Source: Allobacillus saliphilus
GTDB taxonomy: Bacteria; Bacillota; Bacilli; Bacillales; Alkalibacillaceae
Assembly (NCBI RefSeq): GCF_018138385.1
Contig: NZ_JAGSIE010000005.1
Span: forward strand, 33,394-97,393
Reading direction: 5' to 3'
Length of the DNA: 64,000 nt
A model generated the notes under the pieces. It did not search any database and had not been told where the DNA came from. It saw only the letters and a program-made list of their open reading frames with translations. Made by a program: the position numbers and the translations under genes. Positions 38,654 through 47,326 of this stretch are shown here, in pieces; position 1 is the stretch's first letter; each line of letters starts with the position of its first letter.

Positions 38654-39589
38654 ATGACGAAAAAAATTGTGTTTATGGGTACACCAGATTTTAGTGTTCC
38701 TATATTGAAGATGTTAATTGAATCAGATTACGAGGTTGTAGCAGTCGTTACACAACCAGATAAACCTAGAGGAAGAAAGCGCCAAATGACACCTTCTCCG
38801 GTGAAGGCGTTTGCTTTGGAACATGGTGTTCCGGTTATTCAGCCGGTAAAAATCCGAACAGATTTTGAAGAAATTTTGCAATACAAACCTGACCTTATTG
38901 TTACAGCTGCCTACGGCCAAATTTTACCGAAGGCTTTATTGGATGTGCCACCTTTTGGTTGTATTAATGTGCATGCTTCCTTGCTACCTGAGTTACGTGG
39001 GGGTGCACCGATTCACTACGCCATCATGCAAGGGAAGAAAGAAACAGGCGTAACCATCATGTATATGGCAGAAGGAATGGATACGGGTGATATGATTAGT
39101 CAAGAGGCTATACGAATTGATGAGAACGATCACACCGGAAGCCTTCATGACAAGCTATCTATTGTGGGGGCAGGTTTATTGAAGAGAACCTTACCAGCAA
39201 TATTCTCAAATGAAGTAAATGCGACACCTCAGGATCATGAAAAAGCAACTTATGCCTACACGATTAAACGTAATGAAGAGAAAATTGACTGGCAAAAGAC
39301 GCAAGAAGAAATCTATAACCATATCCGTGGTCTTCACCCATGGCCAGTCGCCTATACAACTTACAAAGATCAAACGATAAAGATTTGGTGGGCTGAAAAG
39401 GTCGAACAAACTTCAAATGGAAAACCAGGTGAAATCCTTCGAGTTGAAGATGGATTATTTATCGGAACAGCTGATGGAAAGCAACTGAACATAACAGAGC
39501 TCCAGCCTTCAGGGAAAAAACGTATGAAAACAGAAGATTTCTTGCGTGGCAGTAAGGATTACTTCACAGTAGGTGAGCAGTTAGGATGA
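38654..39589 (+). CDS. fmt: Methionyl-tRNA formyltransferase
   Basis: Fmt formylates initiator Met-tRNA with 10-formyltetrahydrofolate. The 311-residue protein has IVFMGTPDFSVPIL at the N-terminus, the active-site segment GCINVHASLLPELRGGAPIHYAIM with catalytic Asn and His, and EGMDTGDMI; the C-terminal tRNA-binding domain starts near 205. AAGAGGAG precedes the ATG. The deformylase gene def, its usual partner, is missing. Confidence 0.96.
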   Translation: MTKKIVFMGTPDFSVPILKMLIESDYEVVAVVTQPDKPRGRKRQMTPSPVKAFALEHGVPVIQPVKIRTDFEEILQYKPDLIVTAAYGQILPKALLDVPPFGCINVHASLLPELRGGAPIHYAIMQGKKETGVTIMYMAEGMDTGDMISQEAIRIDENDHTGSLHDKLSIVGAGLLKRTLPAIFSNEVNATPQDHEKATYAYTIKRNEEKIDWQKTQEEIYNHIRGLHPWPVAYTTYKDQTIKIWWAEKVEQTSNGKPGEILRVEDGLFIGTADGKQLNITELQPSGKKRMKTEDFLRGSKDYFTVGEQLG

Positions 39590-39593
39590 TAAG

Positions 39594-40931
39594 ATGAAGA
39601 ACGTACGAGAAATATCACTTGACCTATTACTGAAAGTTGGTGATCAAGGTGGATTCAGTCACTTGTTGATCAATCAAGCAATACAAAAGAATCAGCTTAG
39701 TCAAGAAGACAAAAACTTGATGACAGAGATCGTTTACGGTAGTTTGCAGCGCAAAATAACGCTTGAGTATTTTATAAACCATTTTACGAAAAATAAAAAA
39801 ATAGATTCATGGGTATCATGGTTGCTCATTTTATCGTTTTATCAAATGATCTATTTGGACAGAGTACCAGATCATGCAGTCATCAATGAAGCGGTAAAAA
39901 TTTCAAAAAAACGCGGACATAAAGGTATTTCAGGATTTGTTAATGGCGTACTGAGAAATTTACAACGACAAGGACCGCCTGATATTAAAAATATTCAGGA
40001 CCGAGTGAAAAGACTATCCATCCAAACAAGTCATCCAACTTGGTTGGTCAAACGATGGATTGAATCGTATGGATATGATATAACAGAGCAGATGTGTTGG
40101 TCTAATATTGATCGTAAAAATGTGGCTGTTCGTGTTCATCCGTTGCGAACGACGAGGGATAATGCTTTATCCGTTCTTTCAGAAGAAAATATCGAAGCAA
40201 CACCATCTAGCTTGTCTGAACAAGGTCTTGTCATCAATTCTGGCAATATATTAAACAGCCACTTATTTCCTGATCAAGTAACGGTTCAAGATGAAACTTC
40301 TATGCTTGTATCTGAAATGGTCAACCCTTCACCTGGAATGACTGTCCTTGATGCTTGCAGTGCACCTGGGGGAAAAACGACACACATGGCTGAGAAGATG
40401 AATAATGAAGGCCTTATCTACGCGTATGACTTACATGACAAGAAGATAAAGCTAGTAGAAGAAAGAGCTAGGCAGCTAGGTTTATCCATCATTGAAACAG
40501 AGGCGTTAGATAGCCGTCAATTACCGAATCGTTTTGAAGCATTTAGTTTCGATCGGATCCTCTTGGATGCACCATGTTCAGGTCTTGGTGTACTACGAAG
40601 TAAACCAGATATTAAATACGCAAAGAAGGAAGAAGACATTTTATCACTGGCTAAGATTCAAAAAGAATTATTACAAGCAGTTCTACCTTTGTTGAAGCAG
40701 GATGGTAAACTTGTTTATAGTACATGCACGGTAGATCGGAAAGAAAACGATGAACTCATTGCTCGAGTGATGGAAGAAACAGATGAATTTGAGATTGATC
40801 AAACGTTTTTTGACGAATTACCTGAATCTTGTAAAGATTTCCCCGGCTTAACACCCTTTGGTTTACAACTATTTCCTCACGATTTTGCTGCCGATGGTTT
40901 CTTTATCACACGAATTAAACGAAAGCAATGA
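39594..40931 (+). CDS. rsmB: 16S rRNA (cytosine967-C5)-methyltransferase RsmB (Sun)
   Basis: A 445-residue methyltransferase: an N-terminal NusB-like RNA-binding domain (about 1-135) and a SAM-dependent domain with LDACSAPGGKTTHMAE, LLDAPCSGLGVLRSKPDIKY and the catalytic Cys in STCTVDRKENDE. It starts 4 bases after fmt. In B. subtilis rlmN lies between this gene and prpC; here only 38 bases separate them. Confidence 0.95.
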   Translation: MKNVREISLDLLLKVGDQGGFSHLLINQAIQKNQLSQEDKNLMTEIVYGSLQRKITLEYFINHFTKNKKIDSWVSWLLILSFYQMIYLDRVPDHAVINEAVKISKKRGHKGISGFVNGVLRNLQRQGPPDIKNIQDRVKRLSIQTSHPTWLVKRWIESYGYDITEQMCWSNIDRKNVAVRVHPLRTTRDNALSVLSEENIEATPSSLSEQGLVINSGNILNSHLFPDQVTVQDETSMLVSEMVNPSPGMTVLDACSAPGGKTTHMAEKMNNEGLIYAYDLHDKKIKLVEERARQLGLSIIETEALDSRQLPNRFEAFSFDRILLDAPCSGLGVLRSKPDIKYAKKEEDILSLAKIQKELLQAVLPLLKQDGKLVYSTCTVDRKENDELIARVMEETDEFEIDQTFFDELPESCKDFPGLTPFGLQLFPHDFAADGFFITRIKRKQ

Positions 40932-40969
40932 TAGTAAAATGAGTAAGATATGAGAAATGAGGTGCAGAA

Positions 40970-41731
40970 ATGACTGCATATTTTAAATCAGACCGAGGAA
41001 AAGTACGTTCAATCAATGAGGATGCCGGTGGGGTTTTTAAACATCCTACAGGTCAACTTCTCATTGTAATTGCAGATGGAATGGGTGGACATAATGCTGG
41101 TGATGTGGCTAGTCAAATGGCCGTGTCCCAGTTACATAAAAAATGGGAAGAGACATCAAAATTTTCATCCATTGAAGTTGCAAGCACGTGGTTAGAACAA
41201 ACCATCCTAGAAGCTAATCAAAAAATCTTGAACTATTCCAAAGAAAATGTGAATTGTGAAGGAATGGGGACAACCTTAACAGCTGCAATTATTTTAAACA
41301 ATCAAGCTGCTGTTGGGCATATCGGTGATAGTCGACTTTATACAATTAATCATGAAGAAGTCGTCCAACAAACAGAGGACCACTCTTTTGTGCACGAATT
41401 AGTTCGTAATGGTCAGTTAACGATGGAAGAAGCTGAAGTTCATCCTAAAAAGAATGTATTAACCCAAGCGGTTGGAACAGAAGAGTCTCTGGATGTACAA
41501 TTACACACCTTCTCACTTAACGAAGACAACCCTTATCTTTTTTTATGTACGGACGGGTTAACGAACAAAGTTTCCGAAGAGGAAATTCAGGAAGTTATTT
41601 TGCAAGATAATAAAACGGAAGATAAGCTTGACGAACTTATTCGATTGGCAAACGATCGTGGTGGCGAAGATAACATATCTTTATTGTTATGGGTAGATGA
41701 CGGGGACGAAGAAGGTGTTTCAACGTGTTAA
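40970..41731 (+). CDS. prpC: PP2C-family protein serine/threonine phosphatase PrpC
   Basis: A 253-residue metal-dependent phosphatase that reverses PrkC phosphorylation. Motifs include VRSINEDAGG, IADGMGGHNAGDVAS, GMGTTLTAAII, VGHIGDSRLY and RGGEDNISLLL, whose aspartates bind Mn2+/Mg2+. GAGGTGCAG precedes the ATG. Its end overlaps the prkC start by 7 bases, so kinase and phosphatase are coupled. Confidence 0.95.
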   Translation: MTAYFKSDRGKVRSINEDAGGVFKHPTGQLLIVIADGMGGHNAGDVASQMAVSQLHKKWEETSKFSSIEVASTWLEQTILEANQKILNYSKENVNCEGMGTTLTAAIILNNQAAVGHIGDSRLYTINHEEVVQQTEDHSFVHELVRNGQLTMEEAEVHPKKNVLTQAVGTEESLDVQLHTFSLNEDNPYLFLCTDGLTNKVSEEEIQEVILQDNKTEDKLDELIRLANDRGGEDNISLLLWVDDGDEEGVSTC

Positions 41732-43725
41732 CTGGAAAAATCTTAAACGAACGATATAAAATTTTGCATACGATTGGCGGAGGCGGAATGGCAGACGTCT
41801 ACCTAGGTGAAGATTTAATCTTGAATAGGAAAGTTGCTATTAAAGTCTTAAAGATGGAGTATTCCAACAACACTGAGTTTATCGAACGATTCAGAAGAGA
41901 AGCGGAATCGGCTATTAGCTTATCCAATGATCATATCGTCAATATATTTGATGTAGGAGAAGAAAATAATATTTATTATATGGTCATGGAATATGTTGAG
42001 GGAGATACATTAAAAGAACATATTCAATACAATGGTCCGTTATCTGCATCAGATGCTGTCGCGATTATGCTTCAATTGACCTCTGCATTATCTCATGCAC
42101 ATACAAACGGAATTATCCATCGTGATGTCAAGCCGCAAAATGTTTTGATGGATCAGTATGGCAACGTGAAAATTACGGACTTTGGTATTGCACGGGCGCT
42201 TAGCTCGACACAGTTGACGAAAACAAATGATGTTCTCGGTTCTGTTCATTATTTATCTCCGGAGCAAGCGAGAGGTGGAACGGCAACAAAGAAATCTGAT
42301 ATTTATTCGCTTGGTATTGTATTGTTTGAATTGTTGACCGGTAGATTACCTTTTTCCGGGGAATCAGCTGTTTCTGTAGCATTAAAGCATATGCAAACAG
42401 AGACACCTTATGTAAGAAGTTTTCAACCAAGTGTCCCTCAAAGCCTAGAGAATGTTGTGTTGAAAGCGACCGCAAAAAATCCACTTCATCGTTATCAAAC
42501 AATTGATGAAATGGAAAATGATTTGAAAACAGTATTGAATGCAGGGCGTCAAGACGAAGAACGGTTTACCCCTCCGGTTGAAGAGGGAGAAGATACAAAA
42601 GTTATGCCAGTGGTCCCTCCAAATTTGAAATTTGAAGAGGAAGACGGAAACACAATCGTCAATTCAGAGCAGCAAGCAAAAGATAAACCGAATAAAAAAT
42701 CAAAAAAATGGATGATATTTTTAATTTCATTCAGTGCACTCGTGCTAATCGCAGCGATTATTGCGCTGTTTGTATTGCCGAAAATGTTGATACCTGATGA
42801 TATAGAAATTCCAGATGTTGCTGGCAAAACATATGAAGAAGCTTTTAATGAATTGACTGATTTGGGCTTGGAAGTCGAGCGAGATACAGTGCATGATGAA
42901 GAGGTTGAAGAGGGCCTCGTTGTCAAAACTTCACCGCGCGCAGGTAATACGGTGAAGGAAGGTGCGACAGTCACAATTGTGACAAGTATGGGTCAAGAAA
43001 AAATAGAATTTCCAGATTATGTCGGCAGTTCGTTTGAACAAACTAAAAAACTTCTTGAATCAAATGGTTATCAAGAAGTAATCGGCTATCAGAAGGACTC
43101 TGATAAACCGGAAGGGGAAATTATTGCTCAAATTCAACCTGAACCAGGGGAGGAAATCATCCCGGAAAATACACGGGTCATTTTTGATGTCAGCAATGGA
43201 CCGCCTACTGTAAGCCTTCAATCTGTTGAAGGATGGTCGCTTGAAGATGTCCAAGACTATGCAAAAACAAATAATCTATCGTTAGTAACCGAAGAAGAAT
43301 TTTCAGACGATGTGCGTGAAGGAAGAATTATACAACAAAACCCTAGCCCGAACACAGAGCTGGAAGTAGGGGATGAATTTCGTGTCGTCGTTTCTAAAGG
43401 ACCGGATTTAAAACCAGTGACGAAGACTGAAACTTTTGAAGTTAAATATGACCCATCTGAGGGTGAGCAGGCACCAGATAATGACGATAACACCCAAGAT
43501 GAAAACAATGAAAATAATTCTTCAAATGAACCAGTTGGACAAGAAGTCGTCATTTATATTGGAGATGCCAACAGAAACATTAATAATGTATTTCATGATG
43601 AAACAATCTATGCTGATACGACGTATGAGATTGAAGTGACTGTCAATCCGGGTGAAAAGGCTAGCTACCGTGTCGTAAGGGATGGTGAAACGTATATCGA
43701 ACAGTCGGTTCCTTATGAAGAATAA
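41725..43725 (+). CDS. prkC: PASTA-domain eukaryotic-type Ser/Thr kinase PrkC
   Basis: A 666-residue membrane kinase that senses peptidoglycan fragments and lipid II. The kinase domain (about 10-270) has GGGGMADVYLG, Lys40, the catalytic loop HRDVKPQN (from His132) and DFGIARA. One transmembrane segment starts at Trp329. Outside are three PASTA domains (about 357-565), an acidic linker rich in N and D, and a C-terminal beta domain. The start is GTG at 41725 inside prpC. In B. subtilis it governs germination and stationary-phase signalling. Confidence 0.96.
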   Translation: MLTGKILNERYKILHTIGGGGMADVYLGEDLILNRKVAIKVLKMEYSNNTEFIERFRREAESAISLSNDHIVNIFDVGEENNIYYMVMEYVEGDTLKEHIQYNGPLSASDAVAIMLQLTSALSHAHTNGIIHRDVKPQNVLMDQYGNVKITDFGIARALSSTQLTKTNDVLGSVHYLSPEQARGGTATKKSDIYSLGIVLFELLTGRLPFSGESAVSVALKHMQTETPYVRSFQPSVPQSLENVVLKATAKNPLHRYQTIDEMENDLKTVLNAGRQDEERFTPPVEEGEDTKVMPVVPPNLKFEEEDGNTIVNSEQQAKDKPNKKSKKWMIFLISFSALVLIAAIIALFVLPKMLIPDDIEIPDVAGKTYEEAFNELTDLGLEVERDTVHDEEVEEGLVVKTSPRAGNTVKEGATVTIVTSMGQEKIEFPDYVGSSFEQTKKLLESNGYQEVIGYQKDSDKPEGEIIAQIQPEPGEEIIPENTRVIFDVSNGPPTVSLQSVEGWSLEDVQDYAKTNNLSLVTEEEFSDDVREGRIIQQNPSPNTELEVGDEFRVVVSKGPDLKPVTKTETFEVKYDPSEGEQAPDNDDNTQDENNENNSSNEPVGQEVVIYIGDANRNINNVFHDETIYADTTYEIEVTVNPGEKASYRVVRDGETYIEQSVPYEE

Positions 43726-43740
43726 AGAAAGGGTGAACAG

Positions 43741-44628
43741 ATGAAGGAAGGAAGAATCATCAAAGCGTTGAGTGGTTTTTATTATGTACTTTCTGGAGAT
43801 CAGATGATTGAGTGTAAAGGTAGGGGGTTATTCAGAAAGCAAAAAATTACGCCGCTTGTCGGTGATCGCGTGAAAGTTGAAGTTCAAGCGGATGGAACAG
43901 GAACAATCATTTCTGTTGATGAACGAATCAATGAGCTGATCCGTCCGCCAGTTGCCAATATCGATCAAGCAGTGATTGTTAATTCACTCGCCGAACCAGA
44001 CTTTAGCCCATTGTTACTCGATCGATTTTTGGTGCTTATTGAACATAAAGAAATTAAACCGTTGATTATTTTAACGAAAACCGACTTAGTCAAGGAATCG
44101 AAACAAGAGACAATTGATCAATTTATGAGTGATTATCGTTCACTCGGTTATGATTTATTGACGTTTTCAAAAGATGATCCGGCTAATGCAATCTATGAAG
44201 CTGTCCAGCCTCATTTAGCAGACAAAATCAGTGTCATTGCTGGGCAGTCCGGTGTCGGTAAATCCACTTTTTTAAATGTGCTTGATCTTTCTTTACAACT
44301 AGAAACCGGAGATATTTCGAAAAGTCTCGGTCGTGGTAAGCATACGACGAGACATGTAGAATTGTTTTCAATAGCTGGCGGATTAATTGCTGATACGCCA
44401 GGATTTAGTTCACTTGAATTCACTGAGATTGAATTAGATGAATTACGCTATTGTTTTCCTGAATTTGTCGAATTGCAAGATGATTGCAAGTTTCGGGGTT
44501 GTATGCATATGAAAGAACCGAAATGTGCGGTGAAAGCTGCAGTGGATACAGGAGATATTCCTGCGTTTAGATACAAACATTACAAAACTTTTTATGAGGA
44601 AATTAATTCTAGAAAGCCGAGGTATTAA
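43741..44628 (+). CDS. rsgA: Ribosome small subunit-dependent GTPase RsgA (CpgA)
   Basis: RsgA is a circularly permuted GTPase that checks late 30S maturation. The 295-residue protein has an N-terminal OB fold, LTKTDLV (G4) before the P-loop GQSGVGKST (G1), ADTPGFSS (G3), and a C-terminal zinc site from Cys and His in CFPEFVELQDDCKF-GCMHMKEPKC. AAGGGTG precedes the ATG. In B. subtilis CpgA is a substrate of PrkC, encoded just upstream. Confidence 0.95.
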   Translation: MKEGRIIKALSGFYYVLSGDQMIECKGRGLFRKQKITPLVGDRVKVEVQADGTGTIISVDERINELIRPPVANIDQAVIVNSLAEPDFSPLLLDRFLVLIEHKEIKPLIILTKTDLVKESKQETIDQFMSDYRSLGYDLLTFSKDDPANAIYEAVQPHLADKISVIAGQSGVGKSTFLNVLDLSLQLETGDISKSLGRGKHTTRHVELFSIAGGLIADTPGFSSLEFTEIELDELRYCFPEFVELQDDCKFRGCMHMKEPKCAVKAAVDTGDIPAFRYKHYKTFYEEINSRKPRY

Positions 44629-44631
44629 TCT

Positions 44632-45279
44632 ATGGTTAAAATAGCACCTTCAATTCTTTCAGCTGATTTTGCTAAATTAGGAGAAGAGATTAAAGAAGTC
44701 GAATCTGCAGTTGATTATATTCACATCGATGTGATGGACGGCCATTTCGTGCCGAATATTACCATTGGACCATTAATTGTCGATGCCATTCGACCAATTA
44801 CGGATTTACCATTAGATGTACACTTAATGATTGAGAACCCAGAACACTATATCCAAGCGTTTGTCGATGCGGGTGCTGATATTATCACCGTACATCAGGA
44901 AGCTTGTCCACACCTTCATAGAGTCGTCCAGCAAATTAAACAAGCCGGTGTTAAAGCAGGTGTCGTTATTAACCCAGCAACGCCGGTTGAATCGATTGAA
45001 TACGTACTGGAAGACGTGGATCTCGTGTTGGTTATGACGGTCAATCCAGGTTTTGGTGGACAGTCATTTATTCCAAGTGGACTAAATAAAATAAAACAAC
45101 TTTTTGACTTACGTTCTGAGCATGGTTATTCATATGAAATTGAAGTGGACGGTGGCGTTAATCAAGATACTGCAAAACAATGTATTGATGCAGGAGCAGA
45201 TGTTTTGGTTGCTGGAAGTGCAATCTATAACAAGGAAAACCGTATAGAAGCTATTAAAGCTATTAAAGAGTCGTTGTGA
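44632..45279 (+). CDS. rpe: Ribulose-phosphate 3-epimerase
   Basis: A 215-residue TIM-barrel epimerase of the pentose phosphate pathway. [48 protein letters not shown] and EVDGGVN give the metal and catalytic residues (His, Asp, His, Asp). It starts 3 bases after rsgA. Confidence 0.96.
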   Translation: MVKIAPSILSADFAKLGEEIKEVESAVDYIHIDVMDGHFVPNITIGPLIVDAIRPITDLPLDVHLMIENPEHYIQAFVDAGADIITVHQEACPHLHRVVQQIKQAGVKAGVVINPATPVESIEYVLEDVDLVLVMTVNPGFGGQSFIPSGLNKIKQLFDLRSEHGYSYEIEVDGGVNQDTAKQCIDAGADVLVAGSAIYNKENRIEAIKAIKESL

Positions 45280-45285
45280 TTTTGT

Positions 45286-45942
45286 ATGAGTATGTGTAAC
45301 TCTTTGCAAATAGGAATTGTTGCAGGCGGACCGGTAGAAAAAATCCCGAATTTGGATGATTATCCATGGATCAATTTTTGGATTGGTGTCGATCACGGAG
45401 CTCTTTATCTAGCTAAACGTCAAATGAAAATTGATTTGGCTATCGGTGATTTTGATTCGATTTCTCAAGTAGAGCACGAAACGATTCAGACGCAGGCAAC
45501 CACATTAAAACAATTTCCTGCAGATAAAGATTATACAGATTTAGAATTAGCAATCGATGAATCCATTGAATTAAATGCGAAGAATGTGTGGATTTTCGGT
45601 GCGACAGGTGGCCGTTTAGATCATGCTTGGGTAAATATGTTCCTGCTTAAGAAACTTGCTCAAGTAAATATCGCGGCTAAACTTGTTGATCGACAAAATC
45701 AACTGTCACTTCATTACCCAGGTACTTATTCTATTGAAAAAGAGCAACAATACCCTTATGTTTCATTCCTTTCCATTACCGAGCAAGTAGAAGACTTAAC
45801 ATTAGAAGGTTTCCGGTACAATCTCGACGGTGAAACGATAACATTTGGGTCCTCGTTTACCGTTTCGAATGAATGCATTGAAAAAAAGTGTACTTATTCA
45901 TTTAGTAAGGGCATATTATTAGTTATAAAGAGTCGGGATTAA
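45286..45942 (+). CDS. thiN: Thiamine pyrophosphokinase
   Basis: A 218-residue enzyme that converts thiamine to thiamine pyrophosphate. GVDHGALYL, AIGDFDSIS and FPADKDYTDLELAID are the conserved substrate and metal motifs, and FGATGGRLDHAWVN follows. It starts 6 bases after rpe without a strong ribosome-binding site, so it is probably translated by coupling. Place and neighbours match B. subtilis. Confidence 0.94.
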   Translation: MSMCNSLQIGIVAGGPVEKIPNLDDYPWINFWIGVDHGALYLAKRQMKIDLAIGDFDSISQVEHETIQTQATTLKQFPADKDYTDLELAIDESIELNAKNVWIFGATGGRLDHAWVNMFLLKKLAQVNIAAKLVDRQNQLSLHYPGTYSIEKEQQYPYVSFLSITEQVEDLTLEGFRYNLDGETITFGSSFTVSNECIEKKCTYSFSKGILLVIKSRD

Positions 45943-45979
45943 GCAGGAATGTGGATCGGTAAGGAATAGGAGGGGGAAA

Positions 45980-46057
45980 ATGAAATTTTATACGTTTAAA
46001 CTCCCACGATTTTTAGGTGGCATAGTTCGTGGGGTCATGAATTTATTTAAAAAATAA
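45980..46057 (+). CDS. spoVM: Stage V sporulation protein M (25 residues)
   Basis: The small reading frame encodes MKFYTFKLPRFLGGIVRG and ends MNLFKK. It closely matches B. subtilis SpoVM, the amphipathic helix that recognises the positively curved forespore membrane and anchors SpoIVA; Pro9, needed for curvature sensing, is kept. AGGAGGGGG lies 5-13 bases before the ATG. It is too short for usual gene callers. The position between thiN and rpmB is the B. subtilis one. Confidence 0.95.
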   Translation: MKFYTFKLPRFLGGIVRGVMNLFKK

Positions 46058-46095
46058 TAATGGTGTATAACGAACTTATCTATTCTTGTAAAATT

Positions 46096-46137
46096 AATTG
46101 GTTGATGCTCATTTGTGAGTTTCAACCAATTTTTTTC
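46096..46137 (+). terminator. Rho-independent terminator after spoVM
   Basis: AATTGGTTGA with TCAACCAATT (10 bp) encloses a smaller CTCA with TGAG stem and is followed by T7. Confidence 0.9.
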
Positions 46138-46197
46138 GTTTAACTGGACGGGCTGAGCTTGGTGGATCGCTAAATCTATAGTAACCAAGTGTGGAAG

Positions 46198-46449
46198 TCC
46201 AGCAGTTGAGCGTCAATCTTCAGCAGTGAGTTGTGTTAGTTCAGCAGTTAGGCGTCAATCTTCAGCAGTGAGCCTCGTCAGTTCAGCAGTTGAGCGTCAA
46301 ACTTCAGCAGTGAGTTGTGTCAGTTCAGCAGTTAGGCATCAATTTTCAGCAGTGATTTGTGTTAGTTCAGCAGTTAGGCATTAAACTTCAACAGTCACAT
46401 ACGACAGTTCAGTAGTCAGCAGGTAAACTTCATTAGTCAGCCAAAACTG
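46198..46449. repeat. Tandem array C, twelve 21-bp units with a 42-bp higher order
   Basis: Units start at 46198 and then every 21 bases without exception to 46429, nearly all with TTCAGCAGT. Two types alternate: TTCAGCAGTTAGGCGTCAAT plus C, and TTCAGCAGTGAGTTGTGTTA plus G, giving a 42-bp higher-order repeat; the last three units are degraded. It lies between the convergent spoVM and rpmB terminators. One + frame stays open for much of it, but without a start or ribosome-binding site. Confidence 0.92.
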
Positions 46450-46485
46450 TTCTTCGCAAAACCTCAAGATGCCAATTTTAACCAC

Positions 46486-46535
46486 AAAAAAAGCAGCCTT
46501 CGATGAATACTTGACCCAGTCGAAAGCTGCTTTTA
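46486..46535 (-). terminator. Rho-independent terminator of rpmB
   Basis: Read on the - strand, AAAGCAGCTTTCGA pairs with TCGAAGGCTGCTTT (one unpaired or wobble position) and runs into T7. Confidence 0.85.
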
Positions 46536-46545
46536 TCGAACATGA

Positions 46546-46734
46546 TTAAACACGTTCTACTTTACCTGATTTTAGAGCGCGAGCAGAAACGTATACTCTT
46601 TTAGGTTTACCGTCAACCATGATACGTACTTTTTGAACATTCGCTTTCCAGCTACGTTTATTGGCATTCATTGCGTGAGAACGCTTATTACCAGTACTAG
46701 TTTTACGTCCAGTAACTTTACATTTACGAGCCAT
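46546..46734 (-). CDS. rpmB: 50S ribosomal protein L28
   Basis: A 62-residue L28 ([28 protein letters not shown]-like [16 protein letters not shown]). It has a single N-terminal Cys and no CxxC pairs, so it is the zinc-free type. The frame is open to 46803, but ATG 46734 is directly behind AGGAGGGA. It is encoded opposite to its neighbours, as in B. subtilis. Confidence 0.96.
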   Translation of the reverse strand: MARKCKVTGRKTSTGNKRSHAMNANKRSWKANVQKVRIMVDGKPKRVYVSARALKSGKVERV

Positions 46735-46835
46735 TTTAAAATCCCTCCTGCTATTCGTGAATTCATACTCATATAATTTATCATATGCAACGCTAGATTT
46801 CAATCTAAAAATAATGGAATATCAAGAAATTTAAC

Positions 46836-46888
46836 TTGACAGAAGACCTATTGTACAGATAACCTTTTAAAAGAGAATGCGATATAGT
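46836..46888 (+). promoter_or_regulatory. Candidate promoter region of yloU-fakA
   Basis: A consensus TTGACA stands at 46836 but the hexamer 17 bases on is poor; a TATAGT is at 46883 without a good -35. Which of the two is used cannot be decided from sequence. Confidence 0.35.
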
Positions 46889-46931
46889 AAAATAGCTGTA
46901 GTTTAGGTGCTTTATAAAAGGAGGAGTTTAC

Positions 46932-47291
46932 GTGTCAGTTGAGATCACGAATGAATATGGACATGTAACAATATCAAAAGAAGTCATTTCAACAGTTGCT
47001 GGAGGCGCAGCAACGGAGTGCTATGGTATTGTTGGAATGGCCTCCAAGAACCAATTCAGAGATGGGCTTTCGGAGATATTAGGAAAAGAAAATTTCTCTA
47101 GAGGCGTCGTGGTTACAAACGATGAAGGAGACCTGACGATTGATATGTATATTATTGTCAGCTATGGTACAAAAGTATCAGAAGTAGCTCATAACGTACA
47201 AAATCAAGTGAAATATGCGTTGAAAAGAATGATTGGCTTGAACGTTAAAGCTGTGAATATTTATATTCATGGCGTAAGAGTAACGGGATAG
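46932..47291 (+). CDS. Asp23/YloU-family protein
   Basis: A 119-residue Asp23-family protein (VEITNEYGHVTISKEVISTVAG, GVVTNDEGDLTIDMYIIVSYG). Members are small cytoplasmic proteins often found beside fakA or cell-envelope genes; S. aureus Asp23 is tethered to the membrane and affects stress responses. The start is GTG 46932 behind AAAGGAGGAG. It is the first gene of a pair with fakA. Confidence 0.9.
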   Translation: MSVEITNEYGHVTISKEVISTVAGGAATECYGIVGMASKNQFRDGLSEILGKENFSRGVVVTNDEGDLTIDMYIIVSYGTKVSEVAHNVQNQVKYALKRMIGLNVKAVNIYIHGVRVTG

Positions 47292-47326
47292 TTGATGGGA
47301 TTGGATTTAAGGGAGGAAATTGAACC

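Noticed and set aside
45988..46188. 66-codon open frame on the - strand opposite spoVM
   Set aside because: It is antisense to spoVM and its terminator, has no ribosome-binding site, and spoVM itself is conserved on the other strand.
46198..46449. Array C as a CRISPR array
   Set aside because: Units are contiguous 21-mers with no unique spacers between conserved repeats, and there are no cas genes in the window.
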